Part shown: piece by piece, positions 14,151 to 21,329 of the stretch
Position numbering within the stretch: the stretch's first letter is position 1
Layout of the letters: each line of letters starts with the position of its first letter
NCBI GenBank assembly: GCA_905207535.1
Contig: CAJLLX010000017.1
Coordinates: 1-21,329 of the forward strand
DNA length: 21,329 nt
Source of the DNA: an uncultured Muribaculaceae bacterium
GTDB taxonomy: Bacteria > Bacteroidota > Bacteroidia > Bacteroidales > Muribaculaceae
Reading direction: 5' to 3'
Translations under genes and position numbers: made by a program
Notes under the pieces: model-generated
Told to the model about the DNA's origin: nothing
The model's database searches: none
The model's input: only the letters and a program-made list of their open reading frames with translations

Positions 14151-14831
14151 ATGGTGATCGAAGTGCGCGACATACACAAGAGTTTCGACAGCCTTGAGGT
14201 GATCAGGGGTGTCAGTCTCGAAGTGCGTCGCGGCGAAGTGATGTCGATTGTCGGCCCCAGCGGCGCCGGCAAGAGCACACTGCTGCAGATCATGGGCACG
14301 CTCGACCGCCCCGACAGCGGTCAGGTGATCTACGATGGCGAGGATGTGCTCCGGCTCAACGAGCGCCGTCTGGCACGCTTCCGCAACCGCCGCATAGGGT
14401 TCGTATTTCAGTTCCACCAGCTGCTGCCGGAGTTCACTATGCTCGAAAATGTGGCCATGCCGGCACTCATCGGAGGCGAGAGCCGCGAGGCGGCCTTTGC
14501 CCGCGCCATGGAGCTGATAGAGTATCTCGGACTACGGGATAGAGCCTCCCACCGTCCCGGCCAGCTGTCGGGCGGAGAAAGACAGAGAGCGGCAGTGGCC
14601 CGCGCGCTCATCAACAAGCCCGATGTGGTGCTCGCCGATGAGCCTTCGGGAAGCCTCGACACCAAAAACCGCATGGAGCTCCACCGCCTCTTCTTCGACC
14701 TCAGGCGCGACATGGGGCAGACATTCGTGATTGTCACCCACGACGAAAACCTCGCCTCCGACTCCGACCGCGTGGTGCATATGACCGACGGTCTGATCAC
14801 CGGGGTCACCGAGCGTGAGTGCATAAAGTAA
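14151..14831 (+). CDS. ABC transporter ATP-binding protein, LolD/MacB-like
   Basis: The 226-residue ATPase has Walker A GPSGAGKST (35-43), Q-loop Q87 in FVFQFHQLLPEFTMLEN, signature LSGGERQR (139-146), Walker B VVLADEP (159-165) with catalytic E164, D-loop SLD, and switch His H197 in VTHD. The QLLPEFTMLENVAMP segment and the overall length place it with LolD/MacB/FtsE-type exporters. In LolCDE the ATPase drives release of lipoproteins from the inner membrane. No permease gene is nearby, so it must act with a membrane partner encoded elsewhere (inference). The next gene encodes a lipoprotein, which is suggestive but not proof of a link. A TTG three codons earlier overlaps gpsA and is less likely. 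Confidence 0.88.
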   Translation: MVIEVRDIHKSFDSLEVIRGVSLEVRRGEVMSIVGPSGAGKSTLLQIMGTLDRPDSGQVIYDGEDVLRLNERRLARFRNRRIGFVFQFHQLLPEFTMLENVAMPALIGGESREAAFARAMELIEYLGLRDRASHRPGQLSGGERQRAAVARALINKPDVVLADEPSGSLDTKNRMELHRLFFDLRRDMGQTFVIVTHDENLASDSDRVVHMTDGLITGVTERECIK

Positions 14832-14856
14832 ACCATAACCGAGCACAAAGACGACG

Positions 14857-15600
14857 ATGATGATGATAACCGACCGGTTGAGACATATACTAACTACAGT
14901 GGCCGTGGCCCTCATGGCTGCAGGCTTTCTGACATCGTGCTCCGACGACGACGAAGGCCCCGCGACACGCTACGCCGTGCTCTACGACATGGTGGAATAT
15001 GCCGGTCAGCGCGACGGCTCTACGCAATTCAAGCTCTACGTGCCCGACAGTGAGAAGTCGGCCGACCTCACCACCGGGCAGGGTCTCAACATGAAAAGCG
15101 TCAAGACCGGCGAATGTGTGCTCCTGGCCTATGTGCCCCAAAGCGGCGAAGCCTACACCTCGGGGCCGGTGGATGTGCGGGGCATCGGCGCCGTGACTAA
15201 CGGCAAACTGATGAAAGGGCCCTCCGAGTCGCTCACCGGCTGGGACCGCGACCCGATATGGCTCCACAGCATCTGGCGCGCCGGAGGATACATCATGATG
15301 CGCATACAGCTGGTCTACGACCGCAATCCGCGCCTCTTCCGCCTTGTGATCGACGACTCGACCATCGGCAACGAGTATCCCGACGCCTATCTGGTCAACG
15401 CACGCAAAGGCGACGCCGACAACTACCGCAAACTCTACTATGTGGCATGGGACGTGAGCGCACTCTGGACCTACGACTACATCAAAGGGCTCCGGGTGCA
15501 TGTCAACAACGCCAACAACACCTCCCTGCGCACCTTCACCTTCGAAAAGCCGACCAATTTCACTCCCGGCACGGGAGACATCCCCGAGGATAAGGAGTGA
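14857..15600 (+). CDS. NigD-like lipoprotein
   Basis: The 247-residue protein has a signal peptide with the lipobox LTSC (Cys28) followed by SDDDEG, an acidic stretch like the lipoprotein export signal described for Bacteroidetes surface lipoproteins. Three consecutive ATG codons (14857, 14860, 14863) leave the exact start open. The mature part has an N-terminal small beta domain (about 35-115, with GECVLLAYVP) and a C-terminal beta-sandwich-like half (about 130-235, with GGYIMMRIQLVYD, FRLVIDD, VSALW and LRTFTFEKP). This layout fits NigD-like proteins, an uncharacterised Bacteroidales group. Assignment is by pattern and only moderately sure. It sits 25 bases after the LolD-like gene and is probably co-transcribed with it. 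Confidence 0.62.
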   Translation: MMMITDRLRHILTTVAVALMAAGFLTSCSDDDEGPATRYAVLYDMVEYAGQRDGSTQFKLYVPDSEKSADLTTGQGLNMKSVKTGECVLLAYVPQSGEAYTSGPVDVRGIGAVTNGKLMKGPSESLTGWDRDPIWLHSIWRAGGYIMMRIQLVYDRNPRLFRLVIDDSTIGNEYPDAYLVNARKGDADNYRKLYYVAWDVSALWTYDYIKGLRVHVNNANNTSLRTFTFEKPTNFTPGTGDIPEDKE

Positions 15601-15618
15601 GAGCGATTTTCGCCATCC

Positions 15619-15658
15619 GCGAAGCATGAAAAAGCGGAGGCGATGCATGAAATAGCGG
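15619..15658 (+). repeat. 19-bp near-identical direct repeat
   Basis: GCGAAGCATGAAAAAGCGG (15619-15637) and GCGATGCATGAAATAGCGG (15640-15658) differ at two positions and are 21 bases apart, about two helical turns. They lie between the NigD-like stop and the DUF3467 gene, just before a hairpin. Confidence 0.7.
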
Positions 15659-15671
15659 GATTTTCCCGTTA
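15653..15671 (+). terminator. Hairpin after the NigD-like gene
   Basis: TAGCGGGA (15653-15660) pairs with TCCCGTTA (15664-15671), including one G-T pair, around a TTT loop. The 3' flank is A/T-rich but without a long T-run. It could end the gpsA-NigD transcript. Confidence 0.4.
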
Positions 15672-15730
15672 ATTAATTAAGAGAACACCTACAAACAAGA
15701 TTTTACAAACAAATTAAAAAGCATAAAATC

Positions 15731-16048
15731 ATGGCAGACAACAAAAATGAAATAAAAATCGACCTGACACCCGAAGTAGCAGCCGGACACTACTCCAATC
15801 TGGCTATCATCTCCCACTCCCCCAACGAGTTCGTGCTCGACTTCATCAACATGGCACCCAACATGCCTCAGGCACGCGTGCAGAGCCGCATCATCATGAC
15901 TCCGGAGAATGTAAAGAACCTCCTCTTCGCTCTCCGCGACAATGTGCAGAAGTACGAGAACAACTTCGGCGAAATCGTGCGCAAGACCCCGAAAAATGCC
16001 GGCAACAACGGCAACAACGGCGGTCTGCCCAACCCCTTCCAGGCTTAA
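15731..16048 (+). CDS. DUF3467 family protein
   Basis: The 105-residue protein begins MADNKNEIKIDLTPEVAAG and continues HYSNLAIISHSPNEFVLDF and RVQSRIIMTPENVKNLLFAL. This is the pattern of DUF3467, a small cytoplasmic family of unknown function found in many bacteria. The end is rich in Asn and Gly (about residues 89-98) and is probably disordered. There is no signal peptide or membrane segment. The upstream region has a direct repeat, a hairpin and very A/T-rich sequence with few T-to-G steps, so I cannot place a promoter. A strong terminator follows within 20 bases. Confidence 0.88.
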   Translation: MADNKNEIKIDLTPEVAAGHYSNLAIISHSPNEFVLDFINMAPNMPQARVQSRIIMTPENVKNLLFALRDNVQKYENNFGEIVRKTPKNAGNNGNNGGLPNPFQA

Positions 16049-16066
16049 AACAGTTCGGACACACAG

Positions 16067-16106
16067 GTATGACCCGAAATCAGGCCGATTTCGGGCTCAT
16101 ACTTTT
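16067..16106 (+). terminator. Strong intrinsic terminator after the DUF3467 gene
   Basis: GTATGA plus CCCGAAATC (16067-16081) pairs with GATTTCGGG plus TCATAC (16087-16102), a 15-bp stem with one bulged C at 16096 and a 5-nt loop. TTTT follows (16103-16106). It ends only 20 bases before the cysS start codon. Confidence 0.85.
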
Positions 16107-16126
16107 CATCACACAGATCCACAGAA

Positions 16127-17614
16127 ATGAAGAATCACAATCTTTGCATCTACAATTCGCTGACCCGCACCAAGGAGCTCTTCCGCCCGCTGCATGAGGG
16201 TAATGTGGGAATGTATGTATGCGGTCCGACAGTCTACGGCGACGGCCATCTGGGTCATGCCCGTCCGGCGATCACCTTCGATGTGCTCTTCCGCTATCTC
16301 AGCCACCTCGGCTACAAAGTGAGATATGTGCGCAACATCACCGATGTGGGCCATCTCGAGCACGACGCCGACGAGGGGGAGGACAAAATAGCCAAGAAAG
16401 CACGCCTCGAGCAACTCGAGCCGATGGAAGTGGTGCAGCATTACCTCAACCGCTACCACGACGCCATGGCGCGCCTCAATGTGCTGCCCCCCTCGATCGA
16501 GCCACATGCTTCGGGCCACATCATCGAGCAGATAGAGTATATCAAGAAGATCCTCGACGCCGGCTATGCCTACGTCAGCGAGGGTTCGGTATATTTCGAC
16601 GTGCCCAAATACAACGCCGACCACCACTACGGCAAGCTCTCGGGTCGCGACATCAACGAGCTGCTGTCGCAGACACGCTCGCTCGACGGTCAGCAGGAGA
16701 AGCGCAATCCGGCCGACTTCGCCCTCTGGAAGAAGGCTCAGCCCGAGCATATCATGCGCTGGCCCTCGCCCTGGAGCGACGGTTTCCCCGGCTGGCACCT
16801 CGAGTGCTCCACGATGAGCGAGAAGTATCTCGGCGAGCAGTTCGACATCCATGGCGGAGGTATGGACCTGAAATTCCCCCACCACGAGTGCGAGATAGCG
16901 CAGAGCGTGGCCCACAACGGCCGCGACAGCGTGCACTACTGGATGCACAACAACATGATCACCATCAACGGCCAGAAGATGGGCAAATCGCTCGGCAACT
17001 TCATCACCCTCGATGAGTTTTTCACCGGATCGCATCCGCTGCTCACCCAGGCTTACGCCCCGATGACCATCCGCTTCTTCATCCTTCAGGCTCAGTACCG
17101 CTCTACGGTCGACTTCAGCAACGAAGCCCTGCAGGCCTCGGAGAAGGCACTGGAAAGAATGCTCGAAGGGTGGCGCCGCCTCGCCGACATCAAGCCGTCG
17201 GTCACCTCCACCATCTCCGACGAGGTCAACGCCCTCGAAGGAAAGTGCTACGAGGCTATGGACGACGACCTCAACACCCCCATAGTGATCGCTCACCTCT
17301 TTGAGGCCGTAGGGCTCATCAACAAGGTGCGCGACGGCCACGCCACCGCCACCGAGGAGGATGTGCGCAAGCTCCGCGAGCTTTTCGACACTTTCTTCTT
17401 CGGCATACTCGGCATGCGCGCCGATGCCGCCGACATCAGCGACGAGAAAGCCCTCGAGCCCTACCGCGGTGCCGTAGACCTGCTGCTGCAGGTGCGCGCC
17501 GACGCCAAGAGCAAGAGAGACTGGGCCACTTCCGACCTGATCCGCGACAAACTTGCCGAGCTCGGCTTCTCGGTGAAGGACACCAAGGACGGTGTGGAGT
17601 GGAGCGTGAAATGA
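16127..17614 (+). CDS. cysS: Cysteinyl-tRNA synthetase
   Basis: The 495-residue class I synthetase has zinc ligand C32 in YVCGPTVYGDGHLGHAR, with the HIGH motif present as HLGH (41-44). C227 is in GWHLECS, H252 and E256 are in FPHHECE, and the KMSKS loop appears as KMGKS (284-288) followed by LGN. DDDLNTP marks the linker and the C-terminal helical domain ends in the expected RDxLAxxG form. It attaches cysteine to tRNA-Cys. Length is slightly above the E. coli enzyme (461). The start 20 bases after a terminator leaves little room for a promoter of its own. Confidence 0.97.
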   Translation: MKNHNLCIYNSLTRTKELFRPLHEGNVGMYVCGPTVYGDGHLGHARPAITFDVLFRYLSHLGYKVRYVRNITDVGHLEHDADEGEDKIAKKARLEQLEPMEVVQHYLNRYHDAMARLNVLPPSIEPHASGHIIEQIEYIKKILDAGYAYVSEGSVYFDVPKYNADHHYGKLSGRDINELLSQTRSLDGQQEKRNPADFALWKKAQPEHIMRWPSPWSDGFPGWHLECSTMSEKYLGEQFDIHGGGMDLKFPHHECEIAQSVAHNGRDSVHYWMHNNMITINGQKMGKSLGNFITLDEFFTGSHPLLTQAYAPMTIRFFILQAQYRSTVDFSNEALQASEKALERMLEGWRRLADIKPSVTSTISDEVNALEGKCYEAMDDDLNTPIVIAHLFEAVGLINKVRDGHATATEEDVRKLRELFDTFFFGILGMRADAADISDEKALEPYRGAVDLLLQVRADAKSKRDWATSDLIRDKLAELGFSVKDTKDGVEWSVK

Positions 17615-17632
17615 CTTCTCACGTGAAATGAC
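17605..17632 (+). repeat. 11-bp direct repeat at the cysS/helicase junction
   Basis: CGTGAAATGAC occurs at 17605-17615 over the cysS stop and exactly again at 17622-17632 over the helicase start. The copy at the stop creates an ATGA, and a six-codon frame (17611-17631, MTSHVK) runs from it to a second ATGA at the helicase start. Confidence 0.75.
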
Positions 17633-19082
17633 AACTCAGGAGTTCGGAACGATGGTGCTCGAGGAGATGCCCTTCGAGCCGACTGACCAACAGATACAGC
17701 TGGTGGCAGCCCTCTCGCGCTTCTGCTCGGCCGAAACGCCGCAGGACACCGTCTTCGTGCTCAACGGATACGCCGGTACAGGCAAAACCACGGTGATGGG
17801 TGCGCTGGTGCGCTCGCTCCACCGTGTCGGTATACCCACAGTGCTGCTCGCCTCTACAGGGCGGGCAGCCAAAGTATTCGCCGGATACACCGGCGAACCC
17901 GCCTACACCATCCACCGCAAGATCTACGGCTCGCCTACGATAGACTCCAACAGCCGTTTTCAGGCCAATCTGCTCCCCAATCCGCACCAGAACACGGTGT
18001 TCATCGTGGATGAGGCCTCGATGATAGGCGACGGAAGCGACGGGGGCGGCGGACTGCTCCAGGACCTGCTGATGTATGTCTATTCGGGCGACAACTGCCG
18101 CCTGATCCTGCTTGGCGACACCGCCCAGCTGCCCCCCGTGGGGCTGAGCACCTCGCCGGCCATGAATCCCCCCGATCTGAAGAAGATGGGAATGAATGTG
18201 ACCCGCGCCGTCATCACCCGCACCGTGCGCCAGAAGCGGCAGTCGGGCATACTCTACAACGCCACCTGGCTGCGCCGCGCCATGCAGCATCAGCCGCTCC
18301 CCGAGCCGCAGATGACCGTCACACCCTTCCCCGATATGGCCATTGCCGATCCCGAGGATCTGGAGGATATACTGCGCAAGTCGTTCATGAAATACGGCGA
18401 GGGTGAGACGCTCATCATCACGCGCTCCAACAAGCGCGCCGTCGATTTCAACCTCGCCGTAAGGCGGGTGATCTTCGACCGCGAGGAGATCTTGCTCCGG
18501 GGCGACCGCGTGGTGGTGTCGAAAAACAATTACTACTGGACACGCCAATCGGTGCAGACCCGCGAGGCCGGTGCCGGCGATGCTTCCTTGCCGCGCCAGT
18601 CGATGGAGTTTGTCGCCAACGGCGAGTCGGCCGTAATCGAGAAGGTCTACTCCACCGAGGAGCGCTGCGGCATGCAGTTTGCCGACGTGCGCCTCTATTT
18701 TCCCGACTACGACATGGGGCTCAACACCAAGATCAGCCTCGACACCCTCACCTGCGAGACAGCTTACCTCTCGCGCGAGAAGCAGCAGCTGCTGGTGGAT
18801 ATGGCGCTGGCCGATGCCGGCATCACCGGCGGTGCTTCGGTCACGGCGCAGCGCGAAGCCTTGAAGGCCAGCCCCTACTACAACGCCATGCAGGTGAAAT
18901 ATGCCTACGCCGTCACCTGCCACAAGGCTCAGGGCGGCCAGTGGCGGTCGGTATTCATCGACATGGGATACATCCCGCCCGAGGCCTACGGCACCACCGA
19001 CTTCTACCGCTGGCTATACACTGCCACCTCGCGCGCCACCGAGCGCCTCACGCTCATCAATCCATCGGTCAGCATACTGTAA
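17628..19082 (+). CDS. RecD/Dda-like SF1B DNA helicase
   Basis: The 484-residue ATPase has the SF1 helicase motifs in order: an N-terminal Q-motif-like TDQQIQ (19-24), Walker A GYAGTGKT (47-54), motif Ia LLASTGRAAK (73-82), DEAS (128-131), motif III GDTAQLPPV (163-171), a motif IV area around IITRSN, motif V CHKAQGGQW (431-439) and motif VI YTATSRATERL (464-474). The order and the GDxxQLPPV and SRA forms point to the 5'-to-3' RecD/Dda branch. It lacks the long N-terminal region of RecD2 and any RecBC partner nearby, so its length is closer to T4 Dda. The likely task is DNA unwinding in repair or replication, with the exact role unknown. It may be labelled exodeoxyribonuclease V alpha-like in automatic annotation. 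Confidence 0.88.
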   Translation: MTTQEFGTMVLEEMPFEPTDQQIQLVAALSRFCSAETPQDTVFVLNGYAGTGKTTVMGALVRSLHRVGIPTVLLASTGRAAKVFAGYTGEPAYTIHRKIYGSPTIDSNSRFQANLLPNPHQNTVFIVDEASMIGDGSDGGGGLLQDLLMYVYSGDNCRLILLGDTAQLPPVGLSTSPAMNPPDLKKMGMNVTRAVITRTVRQKRQSGILYNATWLRRAMQHQPLPEPQMTVTPFPDMAIADPEDLEDILRKSFMKYGEGETLIITRSNKRAVDFNLAVRRVIFDREEILLRGDRVVVSKNNYYWTRQSVQTREAGAGDASLPRQSMEFVANGESAVIEKVYSTEERCGMQFADVRLYFPDYDMGLNTKISLDTLTCETAYLSREKQQLLVDMALADAGITGGASVTAQREALKASPYYNAMQVKYAYAVTCHKAQGGQWRSVFIDMGYIPPEAYGTTDFYRWLYTATSRATERLTLINPSVSIL

Positions 19083-19113
19083 ATCAAGCAATAACATCAA
19101 ACAACATAACATC

Positions 19114-19560
19114 ATGGATCTTTTCGACAGAATTTCCGAGGATATCAAAAAAGCTATGCTCGCACGCGACGCACAGCGCCTCGACGCACTCCGCGGAGTG
19201 AAAAAAGAGTTTCTCGAAGCCAAGACAGCCAAAGGGAGCGACGGCACTCTGCCCGACTCCCGCGCCACACAGATACTCGCCAAGATGATCAAGCAGCGCA
19301 AGGAGAGCGCCGCCATCTACACTGAGCAAAATCGCCCCGAGCTGGCCGAGACCGAGCTGGCACAGGCCGCTATCATCGAGGAATACATGCCCAAGCAGCT
19401 CACCGACGAAGAGCTCACCGAGGCTCTCCGCGCCATCATCGCCCGCGTGGGTGCCACATCGCCCAAAGATATGGGTAAGGTGATGGGAGTGGCATCGAAG
19501 GAACTTGCCGGCAAGGCCGAAGGGCGTGCCATCTCGCAGAAAGTAAAAGAACTGCTGTGA
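19114..19560 (+). CDS. GatB/YqeY domain protein
   Basis: The 148-residue protein starts MDLFDRISEDIKKAMLARD. It has the YqeY pattern LRGVKKEFLEAKTAKG, ILAKMIKQRKESAAIY, ELAQAAIIEEYMPKQLTDEEL and a final GKVMGVASKELAGKAEG. The fold is the helical tail domain that in GatB contacts tRNA within the Asp/Glu-tRNA amidotransferase. Stand-alone YqeY proteins are common, but their function is not settled. It is a soluble cytoplasmic protein of normal length. Its stop codon overlaps the GTG start of the next gene. Confidence 0.93.
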   Translation: MDLFDRISEDIKKAMLARDAQRLDALRGVKKEFLEAKTAKGSDGTLPDSRATQILAKMIKQRKESAAIYTEQNRPELAETELAQAAIIEEYMPKQLTDEELTEALRAIIARVGATSPKDMGKVMGVASKELAGKAEGRAISQKVKELL

Positions 19561-21287
19561 ACAAGCCTCTCGCCCGCACACCCTCCGTCGGCACGCAAGG
19601 CTCGGGCAAGAGCAACGCTCTGCTGTTAGTCCTGCTGCTGACGGCGCTGTTTGTGCCCTTCCTGTCCGAGACACTTTTCACCACCAAAGGTGAGCCCCGC
19701 GAGGCCGTTGTGGCCGTGTCGATGCTCAATCAGGGCAACTGGATACTGCCCGTGAGCTTCGGTGCCGACATCCCCTACAAGCCGCCGATGCTCGCATGGT
19801 GCATAGCGCTGCTGGGGTGGCTCAACGGCGGAGTGGTCACGGAGTTTCTCTCGCGTCTGCCGTCGGCCCTTGCCGCCATAGCCATGCTGATGGCCACATA
19901 CGGCTTTTTCCGGCGCCGCACGTCGCAGCCCACGGCTCTCGCAACGGTGCTCATCACCGCCGGGAGCTTTGAGTTTTTCCGATCGGCCACGATCTGCCGC
20001 GTGGACATGCTCCTGACGGCCTTCATGGTCACCTCGCTCTACGCGCTCTACCGCCAGTGGGAGCGACATCCGGGCGGCACGTGGCGCCCGTCGCTTGCCG
20101 CCGCGCTGCTGATGAGTGGCGCAGTGCTCACCAAGGGACCCGTCGGCATGTTGCTCCCCTGCTTCGCGGTGTTCATCTTCCGCTGGATAAAAGGTGACGG
20201 ATTTTTCAGATCGGCTGTCAGCGTCGGCGCCTCAGGGCTGCTGTCGCTGGTGCTTCCGGCAATGTGGTATGTCGCCGCCTATCATCAGGGGGGCGAGACC
20301 TTCTACGCCTTGGCAATGGAGGAGAATTTCGGCCGCTTCACCGGCTCGATGAGCTACAGCTCTCACGAGCATCCGGTGTGGTACAATTTCACCTCCATCC
20401 TCTCGGGCATGGCACCCTACACGCTTCTGGCCATCATCGGCCTCGCCGGCCGCCCCTGGAGAGGTCTGAAACGTCCCGCAGGCAAACTGCTGCAGCGCCT
20501 CCGCGCGATGGATCCGGTGGAACTCTTCGCCATGCTTTGCGCCGTGCTGATCTTCGTGTTCTACTGCATCCCCAAGAGCAAACGCAGCTCCTATCTGCTC
20601 CCCGTCTATCCCTTCACCGCCTACTTCTTGGCGCTCTATTTCTTCCGACTGGCTCGCGTGGCGCCCCGCACCGTAAAGGGCTTCGGATGGGTGCTTGTGT
20701 CGATAGCGGCGATAGCCTCGGTGGCACTTTTGTCGGTGATGACAGGCATCGTAGCCCCCTTTGGCTCGGGGTCGACACTCGCCTTGCTCGAGGATGTAGC
20801 CGCCGAAGGAGAGCGCTTCATGCCCCCTCTGATGTGCTATGTGGCCTTGTTCGCTGCAATAGGTATGGGAGCGGCGCTGGTGCGCAGCAATGCCCGCACC
20901 TCTCTGATGGTCAGCATGGTATTCGTGCCGGTGATCTACATGATGGTGCAGGCCTCGGCCCTCCCCGCTTCGATGAATTACAAGAGTGATCTTCCTCTGG
21001 CCGAGCGACTTGAGGCGCAGCTTCCCGCCGACGCCAAGGTTTACGCCTATCGTGGAGGCCGCATGGAGCGCTTCTTCACGCTCAACTACTACACCTCCGA
21101 CCGCCTGCTCCGCTACGAAGTAGAGCAACCCTCTGAGGGCTACCTCGTTACCTCCGAAAACGACGTCGACTACATCGCCCGTGAGCTCTCCCCCTCCCTG
21201 ACCTTTACCCCCATCGACACCCTCGGCCGCAGCGGCGAAACCCGCTCCACTCTCCTCCTCCTCCGCTTCGCCCCAAAGCCCCAATAA
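19557..21287 (+). CDS. GT39/ArnT-like membrane glycosyltransferase
   Basis: The 576-residue protein starts with GTG in a GTGA overlap with the YqeY stop. It has about ten or more hydrophobic segments in residues 20-470, then a soluble C-terminal part. The ArnT/PMT layout is visible. A first periplasmic loop has GEPREA (45-50) and WILPVSFGADIPYKPPMLAW, and later come RVDMLLTAF (148-156), LTKGPVG (191-197), SSHEHPVWYN (268-277) and KSKRSSYLLPVYP (340-352). Members use polyprenyl-phosphate sugars to glycosylate lipid A or proteins at the outer face of the inner membrane. The usual Asp-Glu pair of the first loop reads Gly-Glu here, so Glu46 would be the retained acid. Acceptor and donor cannot be told from sequence. 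No other surface-glycan gene lies close by. Confidence 0.85.
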   Translation: MNKPLARTPSVGTQGSGKSNALLLVLLLTALFVPFLSETLFTTKGEPREAVVAVSMLNQGNWILPVSFGADIPYKPPMLAWCIALLGWLNGGVVTEFLSRLPSALAAIAMLMATYGFFRRRTSQPTALATVLITAGSFEFFRSATICRVDMLLTAFMVTSLYALYRQWERHPGGTWRPSLAAALLMSGAVLTKGPVGMLLPCFAVFIFRWIKGDGFFRSAVSVGASGLLSLVLPAMWYVAAYHQGGETFYALAMEENFGRFTGSMSYSSHEHPVWYNFTSILSGMAPYTLLAIIGLAGRPWRGLKRPAGKLLQRLRAMDPVELFAMLCAVLIFVFYCIPKSKRSSYLLPVYPFTAYFLALYFFRLARVAPRTVKGFGWVLVSIAAIASVALLSVMTGIVAPFGSGSTLALLEDVAAEGERFMPPLMCYVALFAAIGMGAALVRSNARTSLMVSMVFVPVIYMMVQASALPASMNYKSDLPLAERLEAQLPADAKVYAYRGGRMERFFTLNYYTSDRLLRYEVEQPSEGYLVTSENDVDYIARELSPSLTFTPIDTLGRSGETRSTLLLLRFAPKPQ

Positions 21288-21313
21288 CCAGCCCTCCCCA
21301 CCAACTTATAGGG

Positions 21314-21329
21314 GCGCAAGATATTGCGC
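21314..21329 (+). terminator. Hairpin at the window edge
   Basis: GCGCAA (21314-21319) pairs with TTGCGC (21324-21329) around GATA, 26 bases after the GT39 stop. The sequence ends at the last paired base, so a following T-run cannot be judged. Confidence 0.4.

Noticed and set aside
1..21329. Defence island, biosynthetic cluster, prophage or mobile element
   Set aside because: I looked for transposases, integrases, toxin-antitoxin pairs, nucleases and assembly-line enzymes and saw none. The genes are core functions with uniform composition.

Overview
The window reads as an ordinary core-genome stretch from a high-GC member of the Bacteroidales. The supporting signs are a fused DAHP synthase/chorismate mutase, lipoproteins of Bacteroidetes-restricted families (DUF4270 and a NigD-like protein), DUF5063 and DUF3467 genes, and TAnnTTTG -7 promoter boxes in place of E. 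coli-type -10 boxes. Muribaculaceae is my best guess at family, but Rikenellaceae or others cannot be excluded. I see no rRNA, tRNA, insertion sequence, prophage or CRISPR array. Gene density is high and the reading frames look intact.

Layout. Positions 1-440 hold the 3' end of the aroF/chorismate mutase gene. A YwqE/CpsB-type PHP phosphatase (528-1274, minus) converges on it. After a 432-bp intergenic region come a shortened, motif-degenerate GT5 (glycogen synthase-like) protein and a DUF4270 lipoprotein (1707-4001), then a ROK-family glucokinase (4148-5179). A 17-bp bidirectional hairpin separates the kinase from tsaB (5460-6152, minus). A divergent promoter region then launches a compact plus-strand run: yicC, gmk, nadD, a DUF5063 gene and ligA (6416-11055). 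Within it gmk/nadD and DUF5063/ligA overlap by ATGA.

A new promoter with a structured leader precedes lysS (11278-13053). It is followed by gpsA, an orphan LolD-like ABC ATPase, a NigD-like lipoprotein, a DUF3467 protein, cysS, a RecD/Dda-like SF1B helicase, a YqeY/GatB-like protein and a GT39/ArnT-like membrane glycosyltransferase that ends at 21287.

The genes serve mostly unrelated housekeeping tasks: aromatic amino acid entry, t6A tRNA modification, RNA metabolism, GMP and NAD synthesis, NAD-dependent DNA ligation, Lys and Cys tRNA charging, glycerol-3-phosphate supply and DNA unwinding. One link stands out: nadD makes the NAD precursor that ligA consumes, and both sit in the same operon.

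I did not find a clear undescribed system. The more interesting signals are small. They are a perfect 11-bp inverted repeat that brackets a promoter-like sequence upstream of the CpsB-type phosphatase (invertible-promoter geometry, though chance is not excluded); the GT5-like protein that has lost its substrate-binding motifs and sits beside a DUF4270 lipoprotein; micro-ORFs placed for translational coupling at two gene junctions and in the tsaB leader; and several structured leaders.
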